Shown in pieces: positions 1-12,400 of a DNA stretch of 64,000 nucleotides. Made by a program: the position numbers and the translations under genes. Source of the stretch: Odontesthes bonariensis (taxonomy: Eukaryota > Chordata > Actinopteri > Atheriniformes > Atherinopsidae); contig NC_134509.1 in NCBI RefSeq assembly GCF_027942865.1, positions 20,508,697 through 20,572,696 on the forward strand, in the 5' to 3' direction. Each line of letters opens with the position of its first letter. Positions within the stretch are counted from its first letter, which is position 1. Below the pieces are notes generated by a model, which was not told the origin of the DNA, did no database searches, and worked only from the letters and a program-made list of their open reading frames with translations.

Positions 1-1692
1 GCGGCTCCAACTCTATATATCTATATAGATGGTTCAGTTTAGCTGTAAGTTAGCAGCAGATGCTAGCAAACAATGCTTTCTCATCAATAGTAATGGAGAC
101 CTACATCTTTATCAGAAACATGCCGATAATGTAACGCTAACACACAGAAAGCGGTACATGGCGTTCAATGTAGCAGCGAGAGCGAGGAGAGGACCGGTGT
201 TGTGTTGGAAACATACCTTATCCACACAGCTGCAGGTCAATGAGTTACAGAACGGAACCGTTCAGCCAGAAAGCTTCAGCTAACAAAGTAATGTGGGAAC
301 AATAATGTTCATCTTTCAGAAAGGAGCAGCAATAACTCCTCAGAAGTTGTTGTACGTCATCTTCATTAGCTCAGCTGTTAGCGTTAGCTGCTGCTAAAGG
401 AGAAAATAAGTCAATAAATAAACCATGAGGAGTTATTTCTCAGATGCTTCCATTTCCCTGCTCTGAAGTTCAGGCTCTGAGAGTTGGAGAAGTGATTTTT
501 ACACAATATGTCACCTTTAACTCGGAGTAAAATATTGTAGTCATTAGTCTCCTTCAGCTCCCAGCTCAGTATCTGCAGTGTGGGCAGAAAGAAGTTCCCT
601 CTGGTCTGAAAGGGCCTGATATTTCCTTTGTTAGATTGAGCTCTTCCCCATAAAACTGAGTACCAGGTAATGGAAACTTAGAGCAGCTCACTACAACACA
701 GTCCTCCGCTACATGCACCAACAGCCTAATGAGCTGCTGACCTCAGCCGTAGCACAATGAATCCTAGAAACGTCACTGTCCGCCTGTTTAGGTACTAAAT
801 GCGCTTCAGTACGCTGCTGCTTACAGAGCGGGTGCTTCTCTGAGTCAACCAGGGATAGTTGGGTGCTACTTCATTAAATCTTGGTATCAAGGATGCTTCT
901 GTGCATCCTCGTTGTTCTCAAAGCACCCACAATCCTTTGCAGATGTCCTCGATGACGCAGTCAGACATTACGTAGAGTTCACAATCTCGGGGCAACATGC
1001 ATTTAAATGTAATTTAGGGCACAAGTGGCCTTTACTTACATAGAAAAGTAGGATTTCATTTTATTTTACGTTCCTACAGCCCTTTGGTCAACTGTGGTTG
1101 CTTTAAATGAGTTTTTAAAAGAATAAATTGGGCTGGGACTCGACCCCGGGCCGCTGCGACGGCGTCTGAACCTGGGGAAGTTAAAGTCAAAGTTAGCACT
1201 GTAGCAGCTAACAGCTGTTTATGCTGGCAGTTCATTCTTCACTCCAGCTGTTTTGTGACTCATTTTTTTCAGCTCAGGTGTGAGTGGAGCTGCGATTGTT
1301 ACCGTGACCTTTGGCCTCTTGTCTGAACGCTCCATTGTGCATTTTGCAAATGCAAAGCAGGATCCTTGTTAGGCTGTAAAGATGCGTCTTGAAAGGACAT
1401 CTTGACTTCCAGAAGCACCGACTGTCTGTTCTGAGCTTTGAAGCGACAGTTTGAGTCTTGTTTAGATTTAGTCTCTGTATCCCTGCTGTCAGCTGTCCAT
1501 CACCCCCTCCCCACAGTCTCAGTTTGTGTAATTGACGTTTTTATTGTCTGTCCTGCGGCACAATGAGCTCACCGAGGCAAGTTCCTGATGTTTGGTTTGA
1601 GTTATTCGTCACAACCAACCCTCCCCTAAAGCTTCAAATACAAGACAAACTGTGAAGATTTGACATTAATGAGGTGTCTCCTCTGTGGACAG
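1..1692. other. Intron and upstream sequence of arhgdia; no exon recognised
   Basis: This stretch precedes the last coding exon of the Rho GDI gene. I searched for the preceding RhoGDI exons (the beta-sandwich segment before the DYMVGSYGP strand) in all frames and did not find them, so at least one earlier exon lies left of the window. The region holds only short chance ORFs, such as the one opening near base 29. I see no recognisable mobile element. Confidence 0.5.
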
Positions 1693-1892
1693 TTGATAAA
1701 TCGGACTACATGGTGGGCAGCTACGGGCCCCGCCCCGCCGAGTACGACTTCCTGACCACGGTGGAGGAGGCTCCTAAAGGCATGTTGGCCCGCGGCAACT
1801 ACGTCATCAAATCCAAGTTTACCGACGACGACAAGCACGACCACCTGTCCTGGGAGTGGAACCTGAACATCAAGAAAGACTGGAATGATTAA
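1693..1892 (+). CDS. arhgdia: Rho GDP-dissociation inhibitor alpha, last coding exon
   Basis: This exon encodes the C-terminal part of a RhoGDI, the cytosolic chaperone that extracts prenylated Rho, Rac and Cdc42 from membranes and holds them GDP-bound. The acceptor AG is at 1691-1692. The exon enters in phase 1 (the first codon is shared with an upstream exon) and ends with TAA at 1890-1892. The 66 or so residues contain the family signatures [33 protein letters not shown] and [14 protein letters not shown], which belong to the immunoglobulin-like geranylgeranyl-binding domain. [13 protein letters not shown] and the ending KKDWND resemble the alpha paralogue; the beta (ARHGDIB) form ends in KKEWTE. 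Only the 3' end of the gene is inside the window; the gene runs left to right and ends before the oppositely oriented ppp1r12c gene. Confidence 0.92.
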
Positions 1893-3340
1893 AAGAGGCC
1901 TTTGTGTTAGGAGGGGGGAAGGGAAGGGGGAAGGAGGAAATTAAACTCCCTCACCCCCCTCCCTCATCCCCTCCTCCCATCCCCACCCCGTGTCCACCAT
2001 TTCTGCCTTCTTTGGTTTTACTTTGCTGTGCATCTCATGCTGTCATGCCTTAGTTCCCACCTCACCGTCACCCACCATGGCGTCCTCCCTCACCCTTCTG
2101 TCAGCAGCGGTAGCAGACCCCCCCCCTCTGTATCTCCGTCCATCACCTCCCCACCTGCACAATGTCTCATTGGTTGCACACCTGCACCCCCGCCCCTCCC
2201 CTCCAGCTGTGCCATGTAGCACTTTGGCTCCTCCCTTCTGCTCCTTCTGGTTTTTTGCTGCTTGAAGAGATTAACCCCCATCTTCCACCCCCACCCCAGA
2301 ATGGTGTCTTCCTCTCAGTATGAAGTACATGTGGAAAAGCAACTGTACAATCAACTTTAGTTTGCCTTTTTTTTTTTTTTTTATATATATAATTGTATCA
2401 ATGGTTGTGTAACGTGACTGTATTCACATGTTAATCAGCTGTTGTGTTCATAGCAGACCCCACCACATCCACCCCTCACTAAGCATTCTTGTGCTTACGG
2501 TCTTTTGATATAACCGATACCTGCCTTGTAACAGTTCATTCGGAGCTGCTCTGTAGCACCTCGCTTCCCTAAATGTATTCAGACGGGGGCCAAAGTCAAC
2601 AAGGGAGTGTATAAAGTATTAAAAAAATAGCTGCCTTATGTCCAACGTTATCAGCCTCTGATTACCTCGCTTTGTGCGCACGAGGTCTGTAAATAACGGG
2701 CTGACTCTCTACCATCTGCAGCCCTGTCCCCCCCCCATATTTAAACATTCCTGTGTTTGGAGGGGACTGAATGTTCACACAGAATTGGGGAAAAAAAGTC
2801 TAAAATACCCGTTAAATTCAGTTTTGGCTCTCTTGCTCCTTTTAGCCGTGAGGCCTTAGCACCAAACTACGATCTTGTGGAGGAAAAACATTGTTTTGTT
2901 TTAAATTTGTTGTTCTCTTTGCCTTAATGTACATCATCACCCCCCCACACACACACACACACATACGGTCAGGAGGCGGAGCCAGGCACCGTCTGCTGCT
3001 GCCGGAGACCTCGGTGGTGTCTGGTTTCAGTCGCCGGTCACGAAGAGGAGGCTGACAGGAAGTTCAGGTGACACGACCAGAGAAAACACACTCTGTTTGC
3101 TAGAAGGCTTTTAAAGCGACTCACTAAAAACTTCAAACATTAAAAGGATCAACTCGTACTGTACCAGAGCATATGGATGTAAAACTCTTTGTTTCTTCTG
3201 ATGATAATTATGTATTCCCGCTCCATACATTCCTTCACATTGTACAGTTTCTATGAAAACACTGGCATGCTGGTGGGGTTGTATATTCTATCATCATTTG
3301 TTGTGGCTCTTCTTGGTCAATAAAGATTTTGCTCAATTTG
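1893..3340 (+). other. arhgdia: arhgdia 3' UTR with polyadenylation signal
   Basis: The non-coding stretch after the RhoGDI stop has C- and T-rich low-complexity sequence (about 1900-2300), a poly-T and TA tract at about 2369-2390, and a CA microsatellite at about 2946-2963. The first plausible poly(A) signal, AATAAA, is at 3319-3324 and would give a 3' UTR of about 1.43 kb. The 3' end is inferred from this signal alone. Confidence 0.6.
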
Positions 3341-3710
3341 GCCTCAAACACGGTGGCGTTTTGTACAGTTTCACACAGTGACGGGCACCGATCCTCCATC
3401 TGTGAGGGTCCAAAGGTCGTTAACTGTGGGCGATGATCCGCAGCACACTGTGGCTCAGATAAGAAGTGAAGGTTTGAATCAGAGTGAAGCAGAAAAGCCT
3501 CAAACATCGTGGAGCTGGAGGACGTTTGCAGGAAGAATCAAAACTCCTTATTTCCTCGAACCGAGGCCATGGATGTACTTTATTATCAGAGCAGTTACAG
3601 CTGTTGATATTCTGTCCTCAATAATTAAAAGAAATATAATTGTGTTCCCAGTAAAAACACTTAAGGGGCGACATGAACCCAACAAATACAGAACTGACCG
3701 CTGATAACTA
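3341..3710. other. Intergenic; nothing recognised
   Basis: This is intergenic sequence between the arhgdia 3' end and a Tc1-derived element. Short ORFs on both strands have no recognisable motif. Confidence 0.4.
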
Positions 3711-3716
3711 AGAATA

Positions 3717-4775
3717 CAATACTGTTTAAAAACCTTAATCCAGCCCTTGTTTCTTTATATTTTCCTTCCAAGTTTTTAAAGTGATCTTAATTAATAGTTC
3801 TCCAGGTTTTTTTTTTAGATTTTCTATAGAAATTTTCAGTCTTGTCTAGTTTGTTAAGCCACTTAACTGAGCTTTGAATCATTCAGGCAGGAAAAAGGCT
3901 CCTAACTCAAGGGATGAACCAGTGTTGTGTCCACACATAACAGACAACTTAGCAAAGAAGCCATTTTAAATTGGATCTTTAGGCACTTTGTTACCAGCAG
4001 CCTGTCACAGAGACACGTCATTTGTTCCCATTTCTTTAGTTGCATCTATGAAAAACAGCAAAGATAACACAGTCTGACAGACAGAAAATAGGATTTCTGC
4101 AGCAACAAGGTGATTCCCAAAGAGCTGTTAGCTGAAAACTTGGCATATCTCAGCATGGTGTGCAGTGTGTCCTTAAAACATTTGAGGAAACTGGACAAGT
4201 GGAGGACAAAAGAAGAAGTGTCAGGCCTAAAGAACTATCTACAGCAGATGAACAGGATCTGAAAGTGATGTCCTTAAGAAAGAGGAGAAAATCCAGCAAA
4301 GACCTGACACAGGAGCTGAGAGATGCATCTGGACCTTCAGCTGATCCATCTGCTGTTGGCCCAAGCCTCATCAGAAATGGTCTCCATGGAAGGGTGGCTG
4401 TCAAGAAGCCGTTCTTAAGGAAGGGAAACAGGGAGAAAAGGCTGAGCTGTGCCAAAGGACACAAGAAGTGGACTGAAAATCAGTGGCAGCAGGTCTGATG
4501 GAGGGATGAATCCTCCCCAGAGCCCGGACCTCAACATTATTGAAGCAGTGTGGGATCATGTTGGCAGAGAACGGAACAAAAGGCAGCCGACATCCAAAGA
4601 AGAGCTTTGGGATGTCCTTCAAGAAGCCTGGAGAACTATTCCTGAAGACTCCTTACAGAAATACATTGAGTTTCAAGCTCAATAGAATAGTTTTTTCCTC
4701 ATTTATTGTTTCCTGGAGATATATAAAGAAAATAAAGGGTGGATCAAGACTTTTTCAGACTACTGTACATGTAAA
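3717..4775 (+). mobile_element. Internally deleted Tc1/mariner element, copy 1
   Basis: This is a Tc1-like transposon remnant on the plus strand. Bases 4160-4495 encode the N-terminal DNA-binding part of a Tc1 transposase (HTH-like segments with [19 protein letters not shown] and [17 protein letters not shown]). Bases 4480-4685 encode the C-terminal end ([20 protein letters not shown], then [17 protein letters not shown]). The central part of the catalytic domain is missing at the junction near 4490, so no active transposase can be made. A second copy at 10523-11690, in opposite orientation, has the same junction. Both ends resemble the TTCTTTA-containing tips of that copy, but the exact boundaries are approximate. 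Confidence 0.85.
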
Positions 4776-5787
4776 AATGACTCAGCTGAAACCCGTCGGC
4801 GCTCTCTGGTGGACAGACGTTGTTAAAGCAATATTATTTCTAATGTTTTCAGCTCAAACAGAAGCAACAGATTCTCAACCATTCATGCCCATAATGTATT
4901 TTATACTCAACAGAGTACATCGCCAAAGCAAAGTAGAAATATTACTTACAAATGTATGTCCAAAGGCACAGCATCAAAATACAAACCGACATGCATTTCT
5001 TTGTCATGATAAAGTAAACATTCAAAGGATGGACAGCCATCCGTCACAGGGTGAATACTTTGTGGGGTTTCTGCTTCAGAAGCATCTGGTAAACACAGAA
5101 GAGTGAAACTACGACTAATGCACAGTACTGAAGTTAGAGCTGTAACAAACATCTTCTGTAAGCTTCTGTGAACGTGAGCGATTAGCACCCATCAGCTCAT
5201 CCGACGGGTGCGTCAATAAAAGCGTTAAATACACATTCAGAAGAGCGAGGAGGAATTACAGCAGGAAGCATGGAACCAACACTCATCCTGAGAGAAAACA
5301 CTGACCGCCGGGAGTTTTACTCTAAAGATGTGCAAAACTGGGGCCCATTTTCTTTTGGCACATTGGGAGTCTTTTCTTGTGTGCAACCACCCCAGACAGC
5401 TGACTGGCTTTCTCTGGTTTCTCCACCCTTCAGAGGAGAAGAAAGCTGAGACATCACTGTGAGCCCTCACTGTGCATGGCTTCAAGTCTCTTAATACACA
5501 CTTTTTTTTTTTCCTTACAAAGAATCACAGAAGCAAAGCACATTAAAATATTCCAGTTAAAAAAATACAATAAAAACATAATATAAAATTGGGTGTGAAC
5601 AGGAAGGTCCCGTCGGTCCACAGACGCAGTTCAGCTTGTTATACAGTAGATCTGCCACAACACGAAGGCCCAAACGCAGGCAATAACCCTGAAATCTGTA
5701 CGGTGTTCCAGTTGGATGTCGTCTCTGTCCGGTTTTTGTCCTCTGAATTCTGTAATACCTCTCATATCTCAATGTTTTTCTCCAGGT
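4776..5787 (-). other. ppp1r12c: Probable 3' UTR / downstream region of ppp1r12c
   Basis: On the minus strand this follows the ppp1r12c stop codon (5788-5790). I see no canonical AATAAA on the minus strand here, so the transcript end cannot be placed. Short ORFs on either strand show no family motifs. Confidence 0.35.
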
Positions 5788-7371
5788 TCATCTCGAGAGT
5801 TTGCTGATGACTCGGATGAGGGCGGCGTTCTCATCCTTCAGCCTCTGGTTGTCTGCTCTGAGATCCCCGAGAACCTGCAGACACACGAGGGCGGGGAAAC
5901 ACTGTAAAAACACCCACAGTCGCTCTTCTTCTGGACTATTTTTGTGAGGAAAACATCCAACAAATAGCAGGGAAAAAAAAAGTCAGATATCTGAACTGGT
6001 TTTACTCCTTATTCACCCCTTCAGCACGTGGAGTTGTTGTCCTGTTTAAGGCGAGATAACAGAACCCAACAGGGATAAAACTCCACACTTTAAGACATCA
6101 CACACGGAAACAAACGCACTTAAATCTGCATGTTAGTCTGAAACAGAACTGAGGTGCCAACTGTGCTTCATCTGTGAGGCGGAGATGATGACGATAAGGT
6201 CCAAAATGACCTTATCCCCCGCCCCAACTTTATTTGAAATTTTCTCATCGAGCGGCTTTGGTGTGTGCGCAATGGAAGCATGAATCAAAGCTATAAATCT
6301 ACCTCCGGGCTCTTCAGAGTAGTTTCACATTCAGATATGTGCACATTAAAGGTTAGAGTACTTTAAAAATGAGTCAGAGGTAAATCGTTTCACGGTTCAA
6401 AACCTGCTCTGGTGTGTCACTTTCAGGCTGCAGGGCAGCTCAGTCAGGACTCCTTCAAATCTGCTACTCACACATAATTTAGTGTGACTGATCACGATGC
6501 CACGTTTCTAAAAAGAAGCTGACGAGTGTTACGTTAGCGCAACCCAAAGAGCCACAACAGTCACATCGAGGGCGCTCTGTAGATCTTTGGTAATCAGCTT
6601 CAAACACTCACTTAAGTCTGTTCAAATTATCCACAAAAATTCCCTTTTGTTGATCCGTTTGGAGCAACAAAGTAACTGGATTTTGGCAACACGAAGTAAA
6701 ACTGTTATGTATAAAATATCAGTGGTCAAACAGCAAAACAGCCTGAAGCCTTTTGTGTAAGTTAAATGTTCTTAAAAGGCTTCCCAGGGGCTGGAGTCTA
6801 ACTTTGAGGGTGATTTGGTGCGTTAGGATTGGATAACTGTCTTAATACCGGAATCAACCTCTGACAGGAAAGCAGCGACATTATTACTACAAACTATGGT
6901 AACTGGTTACGTTTGTGTTAATCACTGCATAATAAGAGTGCTTTGAATGCACATGAAGCAGATTTCTGTGGTGAAAAGCTGTACCTTCAGCTCGTCCTCC
7001 AGTTCCACGGCTCTCCTCTGGAGGGCCAACTTCTCCTGCAAACAAAGAGCAGATATGAAACTGTGGCAGAGGCTGCGAATGCTAAACCTTTCAGCACCTG
7101 TTGCCAGTTCTGACAGCGAGCAGTCGGACACTGTGGTTTCATGCAACGCCGAGCTGCAGAGCTGTTAATATGCAGCCATGTTTGCAGTATACGTAGAGCA
7201 GAGCAGCATCAACAGGAAATGACAAGTTTCATCTTTACTTACAAATCTCTCCAGCTCGAGCAGAGCCGGTCGGTCAGAGCTGCTCTCCTGGTTCTGATGA
7301 ACAGAGAAAGTTTATTCATTCACCGGTTTATACAGACGGCTGTAAAACAACACAACGGCTGCACGAGTAAC

Positions 7372-7403
<32 letters not shown>

Positions 7404-9423
7404 ACAGGTAGAACAAAACGATACTGAACAACTCAGAAACACCCACAACAGAAACATTTTTATTCTTCCTTCATGTTTTTAGAAAGATTTTAAGTAATGA
7501 AACTAAAAATAAAACCAACAAACAGAAAATAATCGTTTAGGTCTGATCAGTCAGATTTTCTTCTTCTCTTCAGCTAATTAAACGTTAAAAATTAAACCCC
7601 TGAGCAGACTTCTGTAGGTCTGAGCACACCAGAGTAAGTCGTGGAGTTCCTCAGGGTTCTGTGCTCGGACCGGTTCGTTTCACTCACACATGCTTCCGTT
7701 AGGTAACATTATTAGACATTTCCATAGCTATGCTGACGATACTCAGCTGCACTTATCCATGAAACCAATCAGTCGGTCAGACTACAGGCGTGTTGAAGAC
7801 ATAAAGACCTGGATGACTCAGAACCTTCTGCTTGAGTTGTTATATACTTAAGAGGGTATTTCTTTGGCTTCTGGTACCACAGTGAGGAACCTCTGAGTTA
7901 TTTCTGACCAGGATTTATCCTCTGACTCGCATATAAAACAGGTTTCTAGGACGGCCTTCTTCCACCTTCGTAATATTGTTAAAATCAGGAACATCCTGTC
8001 TCAGAGTGATGCAGAAAAACTGCTCCATGCATTAGTTACTTCAGGATCGGACTACTGTAATTCTTTATTATTGGGCTGTCCCACATATTCTCTGAAAAGC
8101 CTTCAGTTGATCCAAAATGCTGCAGCCAGAGTTTTGATGAGAACTAACAGCAGAGATCATATTTATCCAGTTTTAGCTTCTCTTCATTGGCTCCCTGTTA
8201 AATTCAGAATAGAATTTAAGATTCTTCTCCTAACATATAAAGCTCTTAATGACCGAGCTCCATCATATCTTAAAGATCTCACAGGTGGATATTTTCCTAA
8301 GAGAGCACTTTGCTCTCAGACTGCAGGTTTACTATAGGCCCAGACTGCTGGGGGAGCTCCCATGATGCACCTCTCCTCCCTCTGCATATGACATCAATGT
8401 TGTCATTATCTCCTCTCAACCCCCGGCTGGTCGAGGCAGACGGCCACCCTTCCTGGTTCTGGTTCTGATGGAGGTTTTTTCCTGTTAAAGGGACTTTTTC
8501 TTCCCACCGTCGACTCGTGCACGCTCAGGACGGGGGATCGGATCAAAGAGAAGCCTTGATGAAACGTGTTGACTTCCATAGCAACGAAACTTCTTTTAAT
8601 TGGACCAATTTGATTTTGATAAATTGTAATCGGCTTGAACTGAACTGCGTCTTTGGAGCTATAGAAATAAATCTGAACTGAATCTCTCAGCGACAGAACC
8701 GACACAGTTTCTACATGTTGAATCGAACTGAAATGGTGTCGGCGGTGCTTTTCAATCCGAAAAGATGAGAGAGACAGACGTTCACCCTCTCTGTATAAGG
8801 CCTCCATCTGCCACCGTTAAGCTGAACACACACACATCCAAAAAAGGTCAGCAGCAGCCTCAAACCTGTCGGAGTCTCTCCAGCTCCACTTTGTTCTGGC
8901 TGAGCAGCAGCTCCATCTCCTGCAGCTTTTCCCTCAGAGCCTTCTTCTCCAGCAGCTCCTTGAAGTACAGCTAGATGGAAACACACACAAGCCAAAACAA
9001 GCCGTCAGCGAGCAACAACCTGAAGACAGAAAGTACCACGCCATGCTGTCTGAAAGTGAGGAGAGGCCAGCTTTAACAGCGGACCAACAGATGATTTAAT
9101 GCTGAGAAAAGCTTCAGCAGTCTGTGTGGAAAATGTTACAGCCTGCTGGGTGCACGTACCATTCTGTAGTCTGTGGACGAGTCTCCCAGCTGATTCTCAC
9201 TGAAGAGAAACACAAGAGACTGTTACCAGCTGCTGGAGAACAACTCTGAACACGACAAAGCAACACAAATCTGTCAGACTTCCAGCCTTTTCACTTCAAA
9301 AAGGACAAAAAGACACAGACAAAGATAAATGTCCTGTTAAAGACAAGCACAATTTAACAGTAAAACTCACTAAGAAGTGCTGTTACTGCTCGGATCATAG
9401 AGCTGAGCGTTGTCCTCGTCGTT
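5788..9423 (-). CDS. ppp1r12c: ppp1r12c exons 15-20: C-terminal coiled coil
   Basis: These six short exons encode residues 585-710. Exon 15 (9371-9423) and exon 16 (9160-9199) join at a TAT codon and read [14 protein letters not shown] then [13 protein letters not shown]. Exon 17 (8866-8970) is a heptad-rich helix ([20 protein letters not shown]). Exons 18-20 encode [27 protein letters not shown] and [20 protein letters not shown], the conserved MYPT C-terminal helix. In this family the region mediates dimerisation and interaction with kinases and RhoA-linked partners. The final residue is Arg where mammals have Lys. Confidence 0.9.
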
Positions 9424-12400
9424 CTGAAACAACAAAAACTTATTAAAAAAAAAATAAATAAAAAAAAAAAAAATAAAAAATCACACTCCGACTCCATCTT
9501 CTGAACGTCAGGGTGTTATTTTCATAAATAGAATTTATGTGCCACTTCCATCCTTCAGTTTACTTTAATCCACAGTTTCCCCATTAATTAAAAAATGAGT
9601 TCATGTTAAACATTTTGAAGCTTTTTAGTCATTTTGCCGACAAACCAGTTGAAATGCAGTAAAACCGAGTTTGTCAGCTGATCATCTTCAGTGACATCAC
9701 AACACAGGAAGTGATTCGCTGTCCTCCAGCGTCTGACACGTGAAATGGAAGAATGAAGCCATTTCTGAGCAGAAACCAGCTGCTAACTTCCCCTCAGGAT
9801 TGCGTGATATCCGTTTGAGGCGTTTCTTACTTCTCCGCCCGGCTGAACGATGCCCGTGGACCGTCTTTCCTGTCTCCCTCTCCTCCTGTCCTTTGCTCCC
9901 AGTCGTTTATCTCCCTCTGACTCCGCCTGCTTCACCGAGTCCGTGTCTGAAACACAGAAAGATCAGACATAAAAGAAAGGAAGTAGTTTAATATCTATGG
10001 TCGACCTCCACCTCAGACCACCACAGGCTGAGGCTTTAGAGCAGTGGCTTCACTAGAAGCTGGTTTTGGGTTTGAAAGCTGAATATTTCTGCAAGTTAAG
10101 GATAAAAACTGACCCCATTTACAGATGGAGAAATGCTTCGATTCCCCATCAGAAAAGACAACAAACAAGGGTGGAGGTCTTTCAGATATAAATAAGAATA
10201 TCTCAAAAAGGTGGAAGAAGCGCGTCACTCTAACCACTCTGTGGTGGCCGCCCTGAATCACACTGAATTATTTCCCACCAGCAGCAGTGGCCTTCAGAGA
10301 GTGAGAAAACCACACTTCCTTTAAATAACCATCATAAAGAGAGCTCCACCCGAAATGAGCTCAACACACCTCGTTTTTATTTGGTAGTCGAAACAGAAGT
10401 GACTCTCTTGCATCAGGGTCACTTCAGAGTCAAGATTCACAGAATAAAACCAAACAACAATGTTGTAATTAATCATGAAGGCCAAAATCACACTTCAGTG
10501 GATTTCAGTTCAACGGTGCTTTATAATACTGTGCACATATCTTGACCTCATTTCTTTAGTATTCTGCCAGTAAAATATGAATATAAATACAGTAAATAAG
10601 GCAGAAGCAGAGCTTTAAAGTGAATATCTGGTCTGAGCTCCTTTATCCTCCAACACAGCCTGAACCCTCTCAGACGAGCTTTCTGTCATTTCTTTAAGGA
10701 GTCTTCAGAAATAGTTCTCCAGGCTTCTTGAAGGACATCCCAAAGCTCTTCTTTGGATGTCGGCTGCCTTTTGTTCCGTTCTCTGCCAACATGATCCCAC
10801 ACTGCTTCAGTAATGTTGAGCTCCGGGCTCTGGGGAGGATTCATCCCTCCATCAGACCTGTTGCCACTGATTTTCAGTCCACTTCTTGTGTCCTTTGGCA
10901 CAGCTCAGTCTTTTCTCCCTGTTTCCCTTCCTTAAGAACGGCTTCTTGACAGCCACCCTTCCATGGAGCCCATTTCTGATGAGGCTTGGGCCAACAGCAG
11001 ATGGATCAGCTGAAGGTCCAGATGCATCTCTCAGCTCCTGTGTCAGGTCTTTGCTGGATTTTTCCTCTTTCTTAAGGACATCACTTTCAGATCCTGTTCA
11101 TCTGCTGCAGATAGTTTTTTAGGCCTGACACTTCTTCTTTTGTCCTCCACTTGTCCAGTTTCCTCAAATGTTTTAAGGACACACTGCACACCATGCTGAG
11201 ATATGCCAAGTTTTCAGATAACAGCTCTTTGGGAATCACCTTGTTGCTGCAGAAATCCTATTTTCTGTCTGTCAAACTGTGTTATCTTTGCTGTTTTTCA
11301 TAGATGCAACTAAAGAAATGGGAACAAATGATGTGCCTCTGTGACAGGCTGCTGGGAACAAAGTGCCTAAAGATCCAATTTAAAATGGCTTCTTTGCTAA
11401 GTTGTCTGTTATGTGTGGACACAACACTGGTTCATCCCTTGAGTTAGGAGCCTTTTTTTCCTGCCTGAATCATTCATAGGTCAGAGTTGAGTGGTTTAAC
11501 AAAGAAAAAAACTCCTCTGAAAATAGTCAGGTACAAGAGCTGGACTGAAAATGAGTGAAAAAGCAGCCAATGACCTTCAGAAATCCTGGAGAACTATTGT
11601 TTCAGACCACTTTAAAATCATAAGAAAGTCTGGCTGCTTGGAAGGAACATAAAGAAATGAGGGCTGGATCCTCTACTGTGCACATATGCTTTTCATGTGA
11701 TTAATAACTTCCGTTAAAATATGTTACAACGTTGTTTAGCCGTTTGTTTACCACAACATGTAACAGGAACTTGCTGACTCACCCCTTTCAGCAGGCGTTA
11801 CAGTGATGATGGGGCTCACAGACTGGATGTTTCTAGGTGGTGGCTCGTCGGCTTTGCCCACACTCTTCTCGGCTTCCTTCAGGTCGGTCAGAGTCACACC
11901 CTGCCACCACAAAGCAAAAACACAACCACTCAGAGGCCCCGTGTTGCTCAAACAGCCAAACAGTTACAAAACCCCACATCAGCAGGCTGGTGGCTCCGTC
12001 GAGCTACAGTCCTGGAATAATGAGGTTAACCACATCATTGCTCAGTAAATGATTCCCTCTTTTCCACACCATGTTCAGGCAGGTTTCATTAACTCAGCAG
12101 TTTAAGGATCAACACCTGCAGAACTGGGATCAGTAGATAAAACTACAGCCGCATCATTACCTCCGTTAGATGTCTGATAAAGTGCTTGTGGCTCGGCTCG
12201 CTCGGCCTACTCCTTTGCCTTCTTTTTAGGTGTTAAGTACCTGATTGATGACCAACCTGTGCAGTATAAGCCTGCTGCTGATTGGTCGCCCTGGGTTCAA
12301 ACCGGCCTATCAGCTTTGGGCGCTTTCAAAATGGATGCTCCGTCTTTCTCTGGCCTGCCTGAGATGTGCTGGTGTTTATAAAGTGATGAAAAGGTAAGAT

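Noticed and set aside
29-283. 84-codon plus-strand ORF at the left edge
   Set aside because: No family motif, no convincing splice sites and odd composition; it lies in an intron or upstream region of arhgdia.
4540-5106. 188-codon ORF downstream of Tc1 copy 1
   Set aside because: It starts out of frame inside the Tc1 C-terminal region and runs into unrelated sequence without any recognisable domain; a chance ORF.
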